The notes under the pieces are model-generated. The model did not search any database and was not told the DNA's origin. It worked only from the letters and a program-made list of their open reading frames with translations. From Oscillospiraceae bacterium (GTDB lineage: Bacteria > Bacillota > Clostridia > Oscillospirales > Oscillospiraceae), in NCBI GenBank assembly GCA_017429325.1, contig JAFRPC010000054.1:32930-96929 (forward strand): a stretch of 64,000 bases of DNA, written 5' to 3'. Shown here one piece after another: positions 18,743 through 26,563 of this stretch. A program made the position numbers and the translations under genes. Positions within the stretch are counted from its first letter, which is position 1; each line of letters opens with the position of its first letter.

Positions 18743-19945
18743 TCATGCCCGGACGACGACTTTTACGTAATCGGAGATATGATCCATCACGGCATTGAGT
18801 CGTTCCGCAGAGTCAAAGCGCAGCACGAGCGTTCCGATGGCCTCATTGGCGGCCTTGAAGCCGCCGATTTTCGTTCCGGCTTCGATCCAGAGGTCCCGCT
18901 CATAAACGGCGTCCTTGATCGCGTCGTCGATCCAAAGGGAATCAAAGACGCCGGGCCTGTCGCTGTGGAGGATGAGCTCCGCCCAAAAGCCGTCATAGGG
19001 CCGCTGCTCCACCCCGACGGTCGGCATTCCCAGGGCGGCCCGCACGGCGTTCTCCACCAGCTTGACGCCGGTGGCGTATTCCAGGCACTCCGCCAGCCGG
19101 TTGCCGCCGCCCCGGGGGGAACACTCCATGAGATAGGCCTTCCCGTCCGTGCCCTCCCGGGTCTCGATGTTGTAGATGGAGGTGCCGAGGCCCAGCAGAT
19201 GGATGAGCCGCTGGATCTCGGAGCGCAGCTCCCGCTGATGGGCTTCCGACATTGACGAGGGCCAGCTGTAAGCAGCGGGGGTATAGGGATTCTCCGCGTT
19301 CCGATCGAAGCGCTGCGAATTAAAGGATACAAATTTCAGTTCCCCATTCACGGAGAAGCAGTCCGTATCCGAGGAGAAGCCCTGCTGTGTGATATAGTCC
19401 TCTACAATGAATTCCTTTTTGCGGGAGAAGGACAGGGCGTATGCAATGGCGTCTCTCAGCTTTGCAGGCTCGTCCACCCGGTTGACGCCCTTGCTGCCCG
19501 CGGAATCCGTAGGCTTCACGATGACGGGCCAATGGAAGAGCCCCGCGTCTGCCAGGGCCGCCTCGATGGAGCTGTAGCTTTTTGCCGTGGGAACATTGAA
19601 GCCGTGTTCCGCCAGGAAGGAGCGAAAGCGGCCTTTATTTTGGAGGATCGAAATCGCCTCCAGGGAGCCCGCAGAGGGCAGCCCCATTTTTTCCGCGACA
19701 TACGCAGCCGTCACGACTCCCGGGTCACAGGCAAAGGAGATCACGCCGTCGATGGCTCGCTCCCGGGCTGCCCGCAGCGTCTCTTCCAGGTTTGTAATGT
19801 TCACGTTGCAATACTCGTCGGAATAACGATGCGCAATGTTGTCCGGCAGATAATCCGCCGTAATGACATACGCGCCGAGATCATGGGCAGCCCGTATCAC
19901 AGGCAGCGCATAACGCAGTCCGCCGAGGACCAATAGTTTCTTCAT
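18743..19945 (-). CDS. ATP-grasp carboxylate-amine ligase, paralogue B
   Basis: 400 residues, alignable to 3604-4803 without significant gaps and about 60% identical by eye. Same landmarks: KKLLVLGGLRYALPVI, NKGRFRSFLAEHGF, WPVIVKPTDSAGSKGV, FNSQRFD and MECSPRGGGNRLAE. AAGGAAG lies 8 nt upstream of the ATG. Upstream of it is a block of metabolic genes (TIM-barrel protein, MmgE/PrpD protein, hydroxyacid dehydrogenase). Paralogue A is instead paired with BKACE, so the two copies may attach different acids (inference). Confidence 0.85.
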   Translation of the reverse strand: MKKLLVLGGLRYALPVIRAAHDLGAYVITADYLPDNIAHRYSDEYCNVNITNLEETLRAARERAIDGVISFACDPGVVTAAYVAEKMGLPSAGSLEAISILQNKGRFRSFLAEHGFNVPTAKSYSSIEAALADAGLFHWPVIVKPTDSAGSKGVNRVDEPAKLRDAIAYALSFSRKKEFIVEDYITQQGFSSDTDCFSVNGELKFVSFNSQRFDRNAENPYTPAAYSWPSSMSEAHQRELRSEIQRLIHLLGLGTSIYNIETREGTDGKAYLMECSPRGGGNRLAECLEYATGVKLVENAVRAALGMPTVGVEQRPYDGFWAELILHSDRPGVFDSLWIDDAIKDAVYERDLWIEAGTKIGGFKAANEAIGTLVLRFDSAERLNAVMDHISDYVKVVVRA

Positions 19946-20001
19946 GAGCGTATCTTCCTTTTCGCGGCTTTGCAGCCGGCGAGCTTTCTCTGGGTGCAGG
20001 C

Positions 20002-20032
20002 TGCGGCAGCCGTATTCTGCGGAGCTGCCGCA
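20002..20032. repeat. Intergenic 9-bp hairpin
   Basis: TGCGGCAGC and GCTGCCGCA enclose a 13-nt loop in the 108-nt gap after the TIM-barrel gene. No T run follows on the minus strand. It could attenuate transcription into the downstream ATP-grasp genes or merely protect a 3' end. Confidence 0.4.
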
Positions 20033-20053
20033 TCGTTCTGGTGGAAGCCCGGA

Positions 20054-20956
20054 TTAGACCAGGCTCCCTCTCGGAGACCAGACAGCCTCGGGATAGTACT
20101 CGTCCAGCATCCGCTTCACCAGACTGCACTGCTTGGCACGCTTGCGGGCGTCGTCCTCGGAGCTGTCCCAGCTGTGGGTGGCGGCGACGGAGCCGCCGGT
20201 CTTCAGGTAGATGGGCGCGGCGATCCGCACCATTTCCGGGACCTCATAGTGCCGGATAAAGCCGCCGGTGGACTTGGGATTTTCGGTGTGGATGTCGATG
20301 GGGATGTCGATGGCCTGGCGCATAGCGGCCAGCATTTGGAGCTGGATGTCCCGGACCGGATTCACGGAGTCCGCGCCGATGCTCTCCAGCAGCTTTGCGG
20401 CGCAGGGGTTGCCGTGACCGGCGTGGGCGGAGACCTTGAAATGGCAGTCCTCGGGGATCTCACCGGCCTGGCGCATCTGGTTCAAAAGCCAGAGACAGCC
20501 CTCGTCGTAGACCAGGAAGCCCCGGCAGCCGAGCCGGGCCGCCCGCTTGACGTCCTCCACGGCCCGGACGATCTGCTCCTGCCCCCGCAGGCGGTAGCCC
20601 ATGCGGACGCCCTCCTCCGTGTGCACGGAGGCGCTGGTGTCGGTGGTGGCCCTGGGTCCGATGGCCAGGATCAGGTCCGTTTTCCACTGGTGGGCATACT
20701 CCACCATCTTTGCGATCTCATCGTCCGTCAGGCGCATGATGCCCTGGGTCTGGGTGACGCGGTGGAGGTACAGGCCGTAGCCGTCCATGGCCTCCAGCAG
20801 GGCCTTCATGACCTTGGGGCCCTGGATCCCTGGGACCTCAAAGCGATACTGCCCGCCGTCGGCGAAGCGTTTCTCACTGGTGGGGAGGGTATAGAGATCG
20901 CCCTCCGGCTGGCCGATGCGCTTCAAAAAGGCTCTCGTTTTTTCCATGCTGTTCAT
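20054..20956 (-). CDS. TIM-barrel protein, possibly U32-peptidase-like, function unknown
   Basis: 300 residues with alternating strand/helix pattern of a TIM barrel. Visible blocks: YRFEVPGIQGPKVMKALLEA, LHRVTQTQGIMRLTDDEI, LAIGPRATTDTSAS, FLVYDEGCLWLLNQMR, FKVSAHAGHGNP, IDIHTENPKSTGGFIRHYE. The His, Glu and Cys distribution hints at a metal or substrate pocket, and the overall pattern recalls proteins labelled U32 family in databases, but I cannot name a reaction. Start chosen for AAAGGAG 9 nt upstream. It is 23 nt downstream of the MmgE/PrpD gene and clearly in the same operon. Confidence 0.7.
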   Translation of the reverse strand: MNSMEKTRAFLKRIGQPEGDLYTLPTSEKRFADGGQYRFEVPGIQGPKVMKALLEAMDGYGLYLHRVTQTQGIMRLTDDEIAKMVEYAHQWKTDLILAIGPRATTDTSASVHTEEGVRMGYRLRGQEQIVRAVEDVKRAARLGCRGFLVYDEGCLWLLNQMRQAGEIPEDCHFKVSAHAGHGNPCAAKLLESIGADSVNPVRDIQLQMLAAMRQAIDIPIDIHTENPKSTGGFIRHYEVPEMVRIAAPIYLKTGGSVAATHSWDSSEDDARKRAKQCSLVKRMLDEYYPEAVWSPRGSLV

Positions 20957-20979
20957 TGCATCTGTCTCCTTTGTCTCAC

Positions 20980-22257
20980 TCAGATAGTAATTTGATAGTT
21001 TTGCATCAACTGCGCAACACGTTCCGGGCCGACCAGGGAGGCCGCCTTGTGCAGCAGCTCCTCCCGGGACATCGGATTCTCCGGCTCGCCCTTGGCATAG
21101 TCCACCCGATGGGACAGCTCCGTTCCGTCTGTCAGCCGGACGGTCACGACTGCGACCCGTTTCCGGGCACTCTCCCGGGTCAGTTCCTCGTTCTCGACAA
21201 CAGACACCCGCCCGCAGAGTGCGAGCGCCGCTTCGTCCGGCGGCTCAAAGACCGAGAGATCCGCTTTGCCCCGCAGCAGCGCGGCGGCGACGGCGTAGGG
21301 GGTGCTGAGCTTCGCGGAGGCGACGCCGGAGATCTTTGTGTGGTCGTGCCCCTTGACGCCCAGACGGTAGGTCTCCACCCGGATGTCCCGGATCTCCCGC
21401 CCCTGGATCAGCGGATGCAGGCAGATCGCCGCCTCCACGGCGGAATGGCTGTGGCGGCAGGAGGCGTAGGGCTTGACGTAGATGCGCTCGATCTCAAACC
21501 AGGGCTGCTCCGCCAGGAGCTTTTCCGGGGCCCAGGCGTCGGCGTAGAGCCGGAAAAAGCCCCGCTCTCCGCCCAGCATGTCGTCCGGGCAGAGGAAGTC
21601 GGTCCTTCCCAGAAAGGCCGCTGTCAGGCCGTCCATGGCGGCGCGGCCCAGATTGTAGGGCTTCAGCTCCGAGCGCTGCTCCTGGAGCTCCAGCATCCCG
21701 GCAGCGCTGCCGGCGGCCAGGGTCAGCGTGCGTCCGAGCTGCTCCGCGCTGTAATCCAGCGCGAAGGCCGCGCCGACGGCGGCGCCGAGGGTCCCGCAGG
21801 TCCCGGCGGTGTGGAAGCCCCGCTGCTTGTGAGAGGGCTGCATGGCGATGGCGACCCGGCAGGCCGCCTCATAGCCCATGACGACCCCCGCGGCGAAACG
21901 CTCCCGGGAGAGCCCATGCTCCGCCTGAACGGACAGCAGCGCGGAAAGGATGGAAGCGCCGAGATGAATCATAGCGAAGCGCTGCCCGTCGTCCAGCTCC
22001 AGACAATGGGCGTTGAAGCCGTTGATCAGGGCGGCGGTCTTGCCGTCCGTCAGCCGGTCATAGCCGAGCAGCGGGGCGTTTCCCTGGGGCAGAGAGGGGA
22101 AGACGGGCAGCCAGCGGTCCCGGTTTTTCCCGGCTCCGGCCTCCGTCACGGCCAGATAATCCAGCAGGCAGGCAGAGGCGCGGGTAAATTCCCGCGCTGT
22201 GATCTGCCCGGCTTTCTTTTGCAGATACGCGGCAAACGCAGTCGTCGTGTCGCTCAT
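20980..22257 (-). CDS. MmgE/PrpD family protein
   Basis: 425 residues, right length for the family, which includes 2-methylcitrate dehydratase, cis-aconitate decarboxylase and iminodisuccinate epimerase. Landmarks: NGFNAHCLELDDG near residue 80, MGYEAACRVAIAM, GFHTAGTCGTLGAAVGAAFAL and the catalytic-region KPYASCRHSH. The substrate is a small polycarboxylate in known cases; none can be assigned here. GGAGG lies 5 nt before the ATG. Finding it between a hydroxyacid dehydrogenase and a TIM-barrel enzyme inside a glycan locus suggests a dedicated acid precursor pathway (inference). Confidence 0.87.
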   Translation of the reverse strand: MSDTTTAFAAYLQKKAGQITAREFTRASACLLDYLAVTEAGAGKNRDRWLPVFPSLPQGNAPLLGYDRLTDGKTAALINGFNAHCLELDDGQRFAMIHLGASILSALLSVQAEHGLSRERFAAGVVMGYEAACRVAIAMQPSHKQRGFHTAGTCGTLGAAVGAAFALDYSAEQLGRTLTLAAGSAAGMLELQEQRSELKPYNLGRAAMDGLTAAFLGRTDFLCPDDMLGGERGFFRLYADAWAPEKLLAEQPWFEIERIYVKPYASCRHSHSAVEAAICLHPLIQGREIRDIRVETYRLGVKGHDHTKISGVASAKLSTPYAVAAALLRGKADLSVFEPPDEAALALCGRVSVVENEELTRESARKRVAVVTVRLTDGTELSHRVDYAKGEPENPMSREELLHKAASLVGPERVAQLMQNYQITI

Positions 22258-22322
22258 ATCGTCCTCCGGCGAATCGTATCGTAATCGTTTTGATTTATCG
22301 AAAAGAGTTCCCGCACGCCGCG

Positions 22323-23300
22323 TCAGAGATATTTCGCGGCTGCGATCTGCTCATAGTTTCCCTGAGTATAGCATTGGATGTTGAACATGGCGTCGTGCAT
22401 CATCCGGCGGAAGGAATCTTCGGTGATACCGCCGACGTGGGGCGTCACGATGACGTTTTCCATTTGCAGGATGGGCTCGTCTGCCGGGACCGGCTCCTTG
22501 GGGAACACGTCCAGCCCGGCGAAGGACAGCTTCCCGGACGCCAGCGCTTCCCGCAGTGCCGGGAACTCCACCAGCCCGCCCCGGGCGGTGTTGATCAGGA
22601 TGGCGCCCTCCTTCATCCCCGCAAGAAAGTCCCGGTCGATCAGCCCGGCGTTCTCTTTTGTCAGCGGGCAGTGGAGGGAGAGGATGTCGGCGCAGGCCGC
22701 CAGCTCCCGCAGGGGCAGATAGCGGAGCCCCAGCCCCTGCTCCACGGCTTCTTCCGCTCGCCAGGGGTCGAAGTACAGGAGCTGTGCGCCAAAGGCCCGC
22801 AGCAGGGAGGCGACCCTTCTGCCGATGCTGCCCAGACCGATCAGGCCGACGGTCTTCCCCGCCAGCTCCGCGGTCCGGACCCCTTGCGCCTGCTTTTCCC
22901 AGACGCCTCCGGCGGTCTTCCGATGGAGCTGAGGCAGACGCCGCAGGCAGGCCAGCATCAGAAGGAGCGTGTGCTCCGCGACGCTCTGGGCGTTCACGCC
23001 CTGGTTAACGTAGAGCGGGATGCCCCGGGCCTTGATGGCCTCCAGGTCCAGCGAATCCAGGCCCACCCCGGTCCGCTGGATCATTTGGAGCCGCGGCGCC
23101 GCCGCCAGGGCCTCCGCCGTGATTTTGACGCGGCCGCTGGCCAGCAGAAAATCGGCCTCCGGGATCAGCCGGAGCAGGCTTTCCTCGTCGTTCCGCTCCA
23201 GCATTTTCAGTTCAAAACCTTCCGGCAGCTCCTCCGCGACGATCCGGTAAGGACCCGCGGGATAGTGGTTCGTCAGAAGGATCGTTTTCCATTGTGCCAT
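22323..23300 (-). CDS. D-isomer-specific 2-hydroxyacid dehydrogenase (SerA-like)
   Basis: 325 residues, NAD(P)-dependent. The nucleotide domain has VGLIGLGSIGRRVASLL; TARGGLVEF, the active-site Arg and Glu (GVGLDSLDL; FAGLDVFPKEP) and the final His in VTPHVGGITEDS are all present. Lacks the ACT/ASB domains of long SerA forms. It may act as phosphoglycerate dehydrogenase or on another 2-hydroxy/2-keto acid. Start at 23300 has AGAGGTG just upstream; a longer start at 23324 lacks one. First gene of the acid-metabolism block that continues into MmgE/PrpD. Confidence 0.87.
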   Translation of the reverse strand: MAQWKTILLTNHYPAGPYRIVAEELPEGFELKMLERNDEESLLRLIPEADFLLASGRVKITAEALAAAPRLQMIQRTGVGLDSLDLEAIKARGIPLYVNQGVNAQSVAEHTLLLMLACLRRLPQLHRKTAGGVWEKQAQGVRTAELAGKTVGLIGLGSIGRRVASLLRAFGAQLLYFDPWRAEEAVEQGLGLRYLPLRELAACADILSLHCPLTKENAGLIDRDFLAGMKEGAILINTARGGLVEFPALREALASGKLSFAGLDVFPKEPVPADEPILQMENVIVTPHVGGITEDSFRRMMHDAMFNIQCYTQGNYEQIAAAKYL

Positions 23301-23351
23301 AAAAGCACCTCTTTTGTGAATCAAAGGTTGCGCGGGCCGATGCGGACTTCC

Positions 23352-23385
23352 GTAGGGAGCGATGCCCTCATCGCTCCGGACCTAC
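23352..23385. repeat. REP-like palindrome, copy 1, overlapping a stop codon
   Basis: GGAGCGATG (23356-23364) and CATCGCTCC (23369-23377) form a perfect 9-bp stem with a CCCT loop, bordered by GTAGG and CCTAC. The same architecture recurs twice at 27860-27938. The stem contains the TGA stop (23370-23368) of the GT-D gene, so the repeat contributes that gene's last codons. Confidence 0.6.
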
Positions 23386-24249
23386 CCGTGCAATGATTTG
23401 GCTGAGATACTCCGGGTCCAAGCAGTCCTCTACGACGTTGCCGCCTTTGGCCTCGTTTGTGTATTTTCCCGGAACGACGATCCGCTCATACGGATTTTTG
23501 ACGCCCCGCAGAAACCATTCGTAGGAAATATCCACGTGGCCGATGTCCACAGCCTGATAGCCCTTGCGGAACAAATCATAGGCCAAAATCGTCGCCGTGG
23601 GGCCCAGGGCCAGAAGCACCAGATCGTCCTGCGGGACCTTTTCCAGGATCGTTGCCAGGATCTCGTCGTAATGGGAGAAGGCGTTTTCCGCGGGACCGAG
23701 GATCCGGCGGACCCGTTTCGCATTGTCAAACAGGTCGTTTCCGACGCCCATGCGGGTCTTTTCCCCCTCTACGACGGTGAGCTCCCGCTGATCCCAGATC
23801 TGTTTGAGTTTTCCGATATACGCCAATTCTTTTTTTCTATCGTTTGTAGATTGGTAGAATCTGGAGATATCCGTATGATAATACTGCCTGTCTTTGTCAA
23901 GCAATCTGCTGATCTTCCACAGGTATTTCACCCGATACCTGGGATAATACGGATACTTCGACACAAAAATCGCTTTGCTGATCCCGATCAGCAGTTTTTC
24001 GCTGCCGTGATAGGAAAGGACCTCTTTCAGCCGGGCGGTCAGCCTGTCGTCGCATTTCTGATAGCCCTCGGGCAAACCGAACATCAGGCCGAGATCCCCG
24101 TCGCCGAAGCGGGCAATGGAGCAGCGCTCTTCCACGATTTTGCGGACGGTCTCCTCTTTCGAAGCGATTTTCGGCTTTTTGCAGACCGCCTTGACGCAGA
24201 AATCAAGAACAAAAACGGCCGCTTTTTCCAGCTTGCTTTTCAGCTTCAT
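23368..24249 (-). CDS. GT-D fold glycosyltransferase (DUF1792)
   Basis: 293 residues. The family signature CSIARFGDGDLGLM near residue 45 is the acidic nucleotide-sugar binding motif of GT-D enzymes, such as the streptococcal Dgt-type glucosyltransferases of serine-rich glycoproteins. VEGEKTRMGVGNDLFDNAKRV and LLALGPTATILAYDL complete the Rossmann-like domain. Acts in the cytosol on glycan acceptors. GGAG lies 8 nt upstream of the ATG; the 3' end lies inside a REP-like palindrome. Donor and acceptor cannot be read from sequence. Confidence 0.87.
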   Translation of the reverse strand: MKLKSKLEKAAVFVLDFCVKAVCKKPKIASKEETVRKIVEERCSIARFGDGDLGLMFGLPEGYQKCDDRLTARLKEVLSYHGSEKLLIGISKAIFVSKYPYYPRYRVKYLWKISRLLDKDRQYYHTDISRFYQSTNDRKKELAYIGKLKQIWDQRELTVVEGEKTRMGVGNDLFDNAKRVRRILGPAENAFSHYDEILATILEKVPQDDLVLLALGPTATILAYDLFRKGYQAVDIGHVDISYEWFLRGVKNPYERIVVPGKYTNEAKGGNVVEDCLDPEYLSQIIARVGPER

Positions 24250-24281
24250 AGGCAGGGCTCCAATTGAAGAGAAATATTCGG

Positions 24282-25454
24282 TTAAGAGGATGCCGCAGAA
24301 TCGGGATTGCCGGTCAGGGAAGCCCGCTCTTCCGCCAGCGTTTGAATCCGTTTCGCTTCTTTTTCACGTTTTTGCTTGTTGATTCGGTAACACAGCTTTG
24401 CGGCTGGGACGGTGAAGGAGTAATAACTCAGGATCGTTCTTGGCAGGAAGCGCTCCCGCAGGGAGATATTTTTCAGATAATTCCAAAGGGAAAAGCGATA
24501 CAGCCTGGGTTTGTGGGAGAAAAAGATGTTCTTTTCCCGAAAACGCCGCACACAGTCCTGCCAGGCCCAGTCCTCTACCATGCTGCTTGCGTAACTGACA
24601 ATATCCCGCAGCCGGACGATCGCATCCGTGACTGCTTTCTCCGCGGCGGCGGGGTCTGTTTTTTCCAGCTCCAGGTATCTCTGTTTCTGAAACCATGCGC
24701 GATACCCGCGAAACAAAACCGTATTCCGCCGTTTTACTGCCCGATTTTTTACCGTTTCCGGATCAGCGATGGATATGGATTGCCCTGCATGGATCCGATA
24801 GTGATAGAGCGGACGGCCCTGGATCTGGTAGGTCCGGGCCCCGTTCTCATAGCACTCGTTCAGCATGACCCAGTCTGTGCCCCACATATAGAAGGGCTCG
24901 ATGCCCCAGAAGCTTCCAGCTTCCGAAATCTGATTGGAATGGGGGGAGATCCCATGCTCGCGCAGGAAGGAAAGGCGCAGGATACTGGACCAGGGGTAGT
25001 AGCTGTTTCCTCTGATTCCGCAGACGGAAGGAAGCCCGCCCGATTGGAAAAGCTCCCGCTCCTCCTGGGTAAAGGCTGTTTGAAATCTGTAATAGGGGAA
25101 TGCGTAACGGTCATAATCCGGATGCTCCCCGACGATTCGCTTCAGCTCGTCCACCGCATGAGGCGCCATCACGTCGTCGTGGTCCACTAACCAGAGAAAA
25201 TCTCCCGCGGCTGCTTCGCAGCCGATGACTCTGCCTCTGCCGAACTGCACGCCGTGCTGCTTGGTGATGATCCGGATATTGGGATATTTTTCCGCATAGT
25301 CCCGCAAGATCTCCGGCGTACGGTCCGTAGAGCCGTCGTCCACGCAGATGATCTCGTATTCTTCCTTGGACAGGTCCTGTTCCAGGCAGGAATCCAGGCA
25401 TTCATTCAGGAATTTCTCATCGTTCCAGACCGGGATCACGATACTTAAAAACAT
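24282..25454 (-). CDS. Family 2 glycosyltransferase (a)
   Basis: 390 residues. Classical GT-A start FLSIVIPVWNDEKFLNECLDS with CVDDGSTDRTPEIL and the metal-binding WLVDHDDVM near residue 95. The C-terminal third is basic and lacks obvious membrane helices. Adds a sugar to the growing repeat at the cytoplasmic face. AGGAGG lies 7 nt before the ATG; 11 nt separate it from the GT10 gene. Sugar specificity unknown. Confidence 0.92.
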   Translation of the reverse strand: MFLSIVIPVWNDEKFLNECLDSCLEQDLSKEEYEIICVDDGSTDRTPEILRDYAEKYPNIRIITKQHGVQFGRGRVIGCEAAAGDFLWLVDHDDVMAPHAVDELKRIVGEHPDYDRYAFPYYRFQTAFTQEERELFQSGGLPSVCGIRGNSYYPWSSILRLSFLREHGISPHSNQISEAGSFWGIEPFYMWGTDWVMLNECYENGARTYQIQGRPLYHYRIHAGQSISIADPETVKNRAVKRRNTVLFRGYRAWFQKQRYLELEKTDPAAAEKAVTDAIVRLRDIVSYASSMVEDWAWQDCVRRFREKNIFFSHKPRLYRFSLWNYLKNISLRERFLPRTILSYYSFTVPAAKLCYRINKQKREKEAKRIQTLAEERASLTGNPDSAASS

Positions 25455-25465
25455 TGCTTCCCCTC

Positions 25466-26500
25466 CTAAGCGCGGTGAAAGAGTTTCTTAAGGCGCCGTT
25501 TGATCCATTTCAGCCTGTTGACAATGGGGTCGATCCGCGCAGACATTCGCAGCCAGTAGCGCAGACGGTTTTCGTGCGCTTTTGGAATGTAAACACGGGA
25601 ACGTCTGTAAGCTTTTTCAATCGGCTGCTCGAAAATGTGCAGGATCCACGCCTCAAGTTCCCTGTCAAGGCGCTCGGGGTAAGTCGGATCGTTCAGGACT
25701 GGCTGATTCAGCATCTGGAGGTATTTTTCATCATCCTGATCCAGTTCAATGATCGCCTGAATGGCCTCGTCAAAGGAGGGATAATCGGCCACATTGATGA
25801 ATGCCTTCGGATTAAAGATCTCCGTGATTTGCGGGTCGCCGTAGTAAACCGGGATCGTGTCGGCATAGAAGGCGTCAACGATCTTCTCCGTGAAAAATCC
25901 GGGGTGGGAAGTGGACTCAAAGCAAAGCGTAAACTTGCACTTTTTTTGATAATCACTCTTTGTGTTGTCCCGGAAGCTCACCTTGGCGCCGGTGTTGTTC
26001 AGGTATGTACCAATCGAATCGACCTTTTTATACTCGCACAGGCGCTTGAAGAAGCCCCCGCGGATCCCGTTTTCAGACTCATGGCTTGCGCAGAAATTGG
26101 CGAAGATCGTTTTTTCCGCGAGACACTCCGGGCCGAAGACGATCTCACCGGCAGACCGCTTTACGAGATAGTCCACGCGGCGTTTTCTGGCTATCCCCTG
26201 CGGATAGCGAAAGTGCCGGTCGTTATACTGGATCGGATAGGAGGAGATCGCGTAATCGATCAGGTTAAAATCCGGGACGACATTCTCTCCGGAGAACATG
26301 ATGCGAATCTGGTCGCCCGCCTCCAGGTATTTATAGTATTCCTTAAAAACAGAAACATAGATGTAATCGGCGTCATCGCAGATCTCGACCTCGAACCCGT
26401 TCTTTTTCAGGATGGATACAATCCTGCTGGTCTCAGGGTTAAAGGTAGGCCACATATTCAAGAATTTCAGCTTGATTACTTTTTTCTCTGACGTTTCCAT
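25466..26500 (-). CDS. GT10 alpha-1,3/1,4-fucosyltransferase-like protein
   Basis: 344 residues. The GT10 signature spans about residues 187-224: CKFTLCFESTSHPGFFTEKI followed by VDAFYADTIPVYYGDP, which in Helicobacter and animal enzymes binds GDP-fucose. The N-terminal half holds the acceptor domain (NMWPTF, IMFSGENVVPDF). The C terminus is a basic amphipathic tail (RLKWIKRRLKKLFHR), as in Helicobacter FucTs that attach to the membrane. GAGGAG precedes the ATG. Gmd, Fcl and Fkp genes are not in the window. A non-fucose deoxysugar donor remains possible. Confidence 0.88.
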   Translation of the reverse strand: METSEKKVIKLKFLNMWPTFNPETSRIVSILKKNGFEVEICDDADYIYVSVFKEYYKYLEAGDQIRIMFSGENVVPDFNLIDYAISSYPIQYNDRHFRYPQGIARKRRVDYLVKRSAGEIVFGPECLAEKTIFANFCASHESENGIRGGFFKRLCEYKKVDSIGTYLNNTGAKVSFRDNTKSDYQKKCKFTLCFESTSHPGFFTEKIVDAFYADTIPVYYGDPQITEIFNPKAFINVADYPSFDEAIQAIIELDQDDEKYLQMLNQPVLNDPTYPERLDRELEAWILHIFEQPIEKAYRRSRVYIPKAHENRLRYWLRMSARIDPIVNRLKWIKRRLKKLFHRA

Positions 26501-26563
26501 TATCTTCTCCTCTTCAAATCAAATCGTCCGGAATTTCAGGAGGGAAACCGCAGTGCACCACCG

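Noticed and set aside
3604-19945. PylC-like ATP-grasp proteins plus an in-frame TAG as a sign of pyrrolysine use
   Set aside because: No pylB, pylD, pylS or tRNA-Pyl is visible, the ATP-grasp genes sit in a glycan context, and only one in-frame TAG was found, in a gene that looks freshly broken.
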